From contig CATNEN010000029.1 of NCBI GenBank assembly GCA_950097015.1, forward strand, positions 7,149,501 through 7,213,500: 64,000 nt of DNA, given 5' to 3'. The notes beneath the pieces are model-generated. The model was given only the letters and a program-made list of their open reading frames with translations, did no database searches and was not told where the DNA came from. The translations under genes were made by a program, and so were the position numbers. The DNA comes from Macrostomum hystrix (taxonomy: Eukaryota; Platyhelminthes; Macrostomidae). Shown piece after piece: positions 61,801-64,000 of the stretch (position 1 is the first letter of the stretch; the number at the start of each line of letters is the position of its first letter).

Positions 61801-63643
61801 CATCAAGCAGCTGTGGTTTTTTAAAACGAATCTATTCAAACAGAAATTTCACAAACAATTCCTATGCCTGCCTGGGAGTTATGCAATCTGCACAACTGAC
61901 GCGAAATTTGACGTCTCTTTTCTGAAAAAATGCGAACTACCGAGAATATGTTATATAATATATTATAATTTGAATGCTAAAACTATTTATAATAAGTCAG
62001 AAAAACTCGCTTTGTAAATTTAGTTAATTCTAGCGATATTTAGGCATGAAGGGTGTTGTTAAGGGGGCAGTCTCACCAAGTCCAAAGTAACGGTTGAGGG
62101 TGGGATTAGTTAATCCTATTTACTTTATATAGTCCATGCTATATACCAACAAAGGATTTAGTAGGGCGGCAGGATTAGCTAGTCTTGTATACTAAAATCT
62201 AAATCACTCAAGGCTTCTCACCTGAGAGGTCTTGACATGATAAGGAAAACACGGATTGCCAATGGCCGGCCAAGCCAGCAGCAGGAAGCACAGGTGGGCG
62301 GCTAGCAGCAGCGCCAGGTCGATGATGGCACCGACACGGGCCCGCATAAAGGCCGGTACCCAGGCAGCGCAGACGGCCGCCCCGGCTGGCAGGCAGAGCT
62401 GCCAGACGCCGTACACAGCCAGCAGGGGCGCGTAGAACGCCCGCTTGGCCCGGTGCCTGGCCAGGGTGCGACCGGCGCAGCTGGCGAAGGCCAGACAAGC
62501 GGCCAGTTGCAGGCCGATAAGACAGTAGCCGGGCAGGCTGGACCAGCGCCAATAGACCAGGCCCGGGTCAGCGGAGACGGCTTCCACAGCGAATAGGGCG
62601 GCATGCCCGGCGGCTAGGGCAGTCAGGAGCGCGGAGGTGAGCGCGGTAGCCCAGGCTGGCAGGCGGCCGCAGGTCACAGAGTAGCCGAGGCTTAGAAGTA
62701 GCACCAGCAGCTGCTGGGCGAGGGTCCCGCCAGACTGCAGGGCGGCGGCTGAACGGAAACAGTTTTTTTTGCTTTTTATTGAGGACAAATAAAAGACAAT
62801 GAAATTCAAGAGCTAAAAAATCATTCAAAATTAAATGCATTTCAATCTAAGAAAGAATCGGAAAAACATTTCTGTAACATATTATAGAGATCTAGAGATA
62901 TAGGGATTTTTTACAGAAGCTATCCCATATTTATAAAAACACCAACATCCTAACCGTCGCAAGAACAGCGGTATAAATCACATCCGTTAATAAGGTGAGG
63001 ATTACGATCAGAAAGCTTGGACAATCTTTTCCTGGGTACGAATCTGAATAAGGTTAGATAATCCTGGATTTTGTGAACATCGTTTACTTGTACAGAAAAG
63101 GAATTGTCAGATTCTTAACAGAACGCACAAGTAATCAAGGATGAAGGGTTGAAGCAAATGAAAAAGAAAAGGCATAAGAGGTCATAAAAACAAAACTAGG
63201 ACAATTATATCCCCCAACAGTGACCTGACAAAACAAGGTGACGCAGTCTTCTGGTCTAAAAGCATAACAATTAACACCAAAGCACACAGGAAGCTTTGAA
63301 TATATCTATACAAACAAGTACAGATAGCTACTTACACAAGTAGTATAATCCGACCGATTTAACACCGGTGGTGCCGTAGTTCAAGTAGGTAACGCAGCAG
63401 AGAAACGTAGACAGTAGGGTAAGGCTGAGCGATAGCATGTAGATCTTATAGGTGCTGTGCAGTAGCTGTTTTCTGCGCAGACAAACTAGCGAGGAATGAA
63501 GATAGTAGGAACACCCAATTACTTAGTAACCCATTTATGGATATCGTTATTATTGCAAGCGCATCACTTACCAGCAACCAAGATAGCCAGTATTAGCAGG
63601 AAAAGTTGCATAATAAAAAACGCTATGTTAAATTCTAGAATAT
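58237..63643 (-). CDS. TMEM145/GPR180-like seven-transmembrane protein, 3' part (four exons)
   Basis: Minus-strand exons 63643-63572, 63485-63336, 62748-62222 and 58827-58237 join with phases 2/1, 1/1, 1/0 and 0 to give 445 residues and a stop; the 5' part with the signal peptide and extracellular domain lies beyond the right edge. The exons encode the GPCR-rhodopsin-4-type membrane domain found in TMEM145 and GPR180: RRKQLLHSTYKIYM, GYSVTCGRLP, SLPGYCLIGLQL, ending FPYHVKTSQ, very like the FPYHVRTSQI of vertebrate TMEM145. The cellular role of this family is poorly defined. The last intron is 3.4 kb and contains the Helitron. Confidence 0.82.
59653..60269 (+). pseudogene. Helitron PIF1-like helicase, C-terminal fragment
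   Basis: Open frame AILCPRNDAANEINYQLLQE to the TGA at 60267. It contains LQLKVGAPIMLLRNLNAPRL and CNGTRLIVRRLF, then FAMTINKAQGQSLKVAGINL (helicase motif VI region) and LYVACSRVGTPAGLFIFAP, the usual end of Helitron RepHel proteins. The Walker motifs and the HUH nuclease are absent, so no activity is expected. Confidence 0.9.
60422..60693. mobile_element. hAT-type MITE nested in the Helitron, 272 bp
   Basis: Ends CAGAGGCAGATTTAGG and, inverted, CAGTGGCAGATCCAGG, a known hAT-style terminus. It is flanked by a perfect 8-bp duplication ACTGTATA (60414-60421 and 60694-60701). Inside are about four degenerate GCCGCTGGCGCCC repeats (60527-60625). It inserted after the Helitron. Confidence 0.93.
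60932..62221. other. intronic, noncoding
   Basis: Rest of the TMEM145-like last intron; a short (AC)n at about 61351-61370 is the only item seen. Confidence 0.5.
62222..62748 (-). CDS. TMEM145-like gene, main membrane-domain exon
   Basis: Acceptor TTTCCGTTCAG, donor TCTCAG|GTGAGA. 175 codons plus two leading bases, with about six hydrophobic helices: LAQQLLVLLLSLGY, LTSALLTALAAGHAALFAVE, YCLIGLQLAACLAFASCAG, YAPLLAVYGVWQLCLPAGAA, AIIDLALLLAAHLCFLLLAW. Ends GNPCFPYHVKTSQ. Very GC-rich compared with the introns. Confidence 0.88.
62749..63335. other. TMEM145-like intron, no array
   Basis: 587-bp AT-rich intron between the two membrane-domain exons; nothing else visible. Confidence 0.6.
63336..63485 (-). 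CDS. TMEM145-like gene, membrane-domain exon 2 of those seen
   Basis: Acceptor TTCATTCCTCGCTAG, donor CTTGT|GTAAGT. Encodes VCLRRKQLLHSTYKIYMLSL, SLTLLSTFLCCVTYLNYG and TTGVKSVGLYYL. RKQLLH-TYK and the Y-x-x-Y/NYG-xG end match the family. Phase 1 at both ends. Confidence 0.85.
63572..63643 (-). CDS. TMEM145-like gene, first exon seen
   Basis: Acceptor TTTTTCATTTTCAG, donor GCTG|GTAAGT. Encodes ILEFNIAFFIMQLFLLILAI and LVA, the first membrane helix of the domain. Upstream exons lie outside the window. Confidence 0.75.
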
Positions 63644-63717
63644 CTGAAAATGAAAAATACGTAAGAAGTGTTTCAATTCGTAGGTATCTCATTGTAAGTT
63701 AATTGAGAGTGTGCATG

Positions 63718-64000
63718 TAGGTGGAGTGCCAGATGAGGAGGTGGAGTGCCAGATGAGGAGGTGGAGTGCCAGATGAGGAGGTGGAGTGCCAGAAGAGGAG
63801 GTGGAGTGCCAGAAGAGGAGGTGGAGTGCCAGAAGAGGAGGTGGAGTGCCAGGAGAGGAGCTGGAGTGCCAGATGAGGAGGTGGAGTGCCAGAAGAGGAG
63901 GTGGAGTGCCAGAAGAGGAGGTGGAGTGCCAGAAGAGGAGGTGGAGTGCCAGAAGTGGAGGTGGAGTGCCAGGAGAGGAGCTGGAGTGCCAGATGAGGAG
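63718..64000. repeat. 20-bp minisatellite, at least 14 units, runs off the right edge
   Basis: GTGGAGTGCCAGATGAGGAG with AGAAGAGG, AGGAGAGGAGC and AGAAGTGG variants. It lies in the next upstream intron of the TMEM145-like gene. Confidence 0.97.

Overview
The window looks like nuclear DNA of an invertebrate animal, probably a lophotrochozoan (a flatworm would fit, but the species cannot be fixed from sequence alone). Evidence: spliced genes with GT-AG introns, GC-rich exons set in AT-rich noncoding DNA, animal-specific families (RBPMS/couch potato/MEC-8, TMEM145/GPR180, SUEL lectin), tRNA-derived SINEs, a Helitron, hAT MITEs and a Tc1-like element. Well over twenty tandem arrays occupy much of the window; most long open frames are read-throughs of arrays whose unit has no stop codon.

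Layout. 1-735: intron minisatellite and last coding exon of a UBE2L3-like ubiquitin-conjugating enzyme (+). 3631-4740: intronless DUF4806-like gene (-) beside Helitron-like 5' sequence. 7038-7514: possible small membrane protein (-). 8643-19871 (+): a proposed membrane lectin gene made of a signal-peptide exon, a SUEL lectin exon (with an apparent 1-nt frameshift) and a transmembrane/tail exon, with large arrays in its introns. 23655-45006 (-): an RBPMS/couch potato/MEC-8-type RNA-binding gene rebuilt in nine coding exons, including a proposed 23-nt microexon and a 13.8-kb first coding intron. 49073-50339: a decayed Tc1-like transposon with 54-bp terminal inverted repeats. 51624-54591 (+): a complete three-exon trehalase (GH37). 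58237-63643 (-): the 3' part of a TMEM145/GPR180-type seven-helix gene; its last intron holds a Helitron that itself holds a hAT MITE with a perfect 8-bp target duplication.

Repeats. I see a three-copy tRNA-derived SINE (called SINE-1 here), two other SINE-like families (SINE-2, SINE-3), a further dispersed element (R1), two hAT MITEs, a compact palindromic foldback element, and arrays with units of about 14, 16, 20, 21, 22, 24, 32, 33, 34, 35, 36 and 54 bp. Nearly every intron that can be delimited and exceeds about 500 bp carries its own array.

The genes do not form a pathway; they are ordinary neighbouring animal genes. The most distinctive content is the gene structure (microexon, truncated second RRM, substituted trehalase motif) and the dense repeat ecology. 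All splice sites are inferred from GT/AG consensus, phase agreement and protein-family memory; no search was run.
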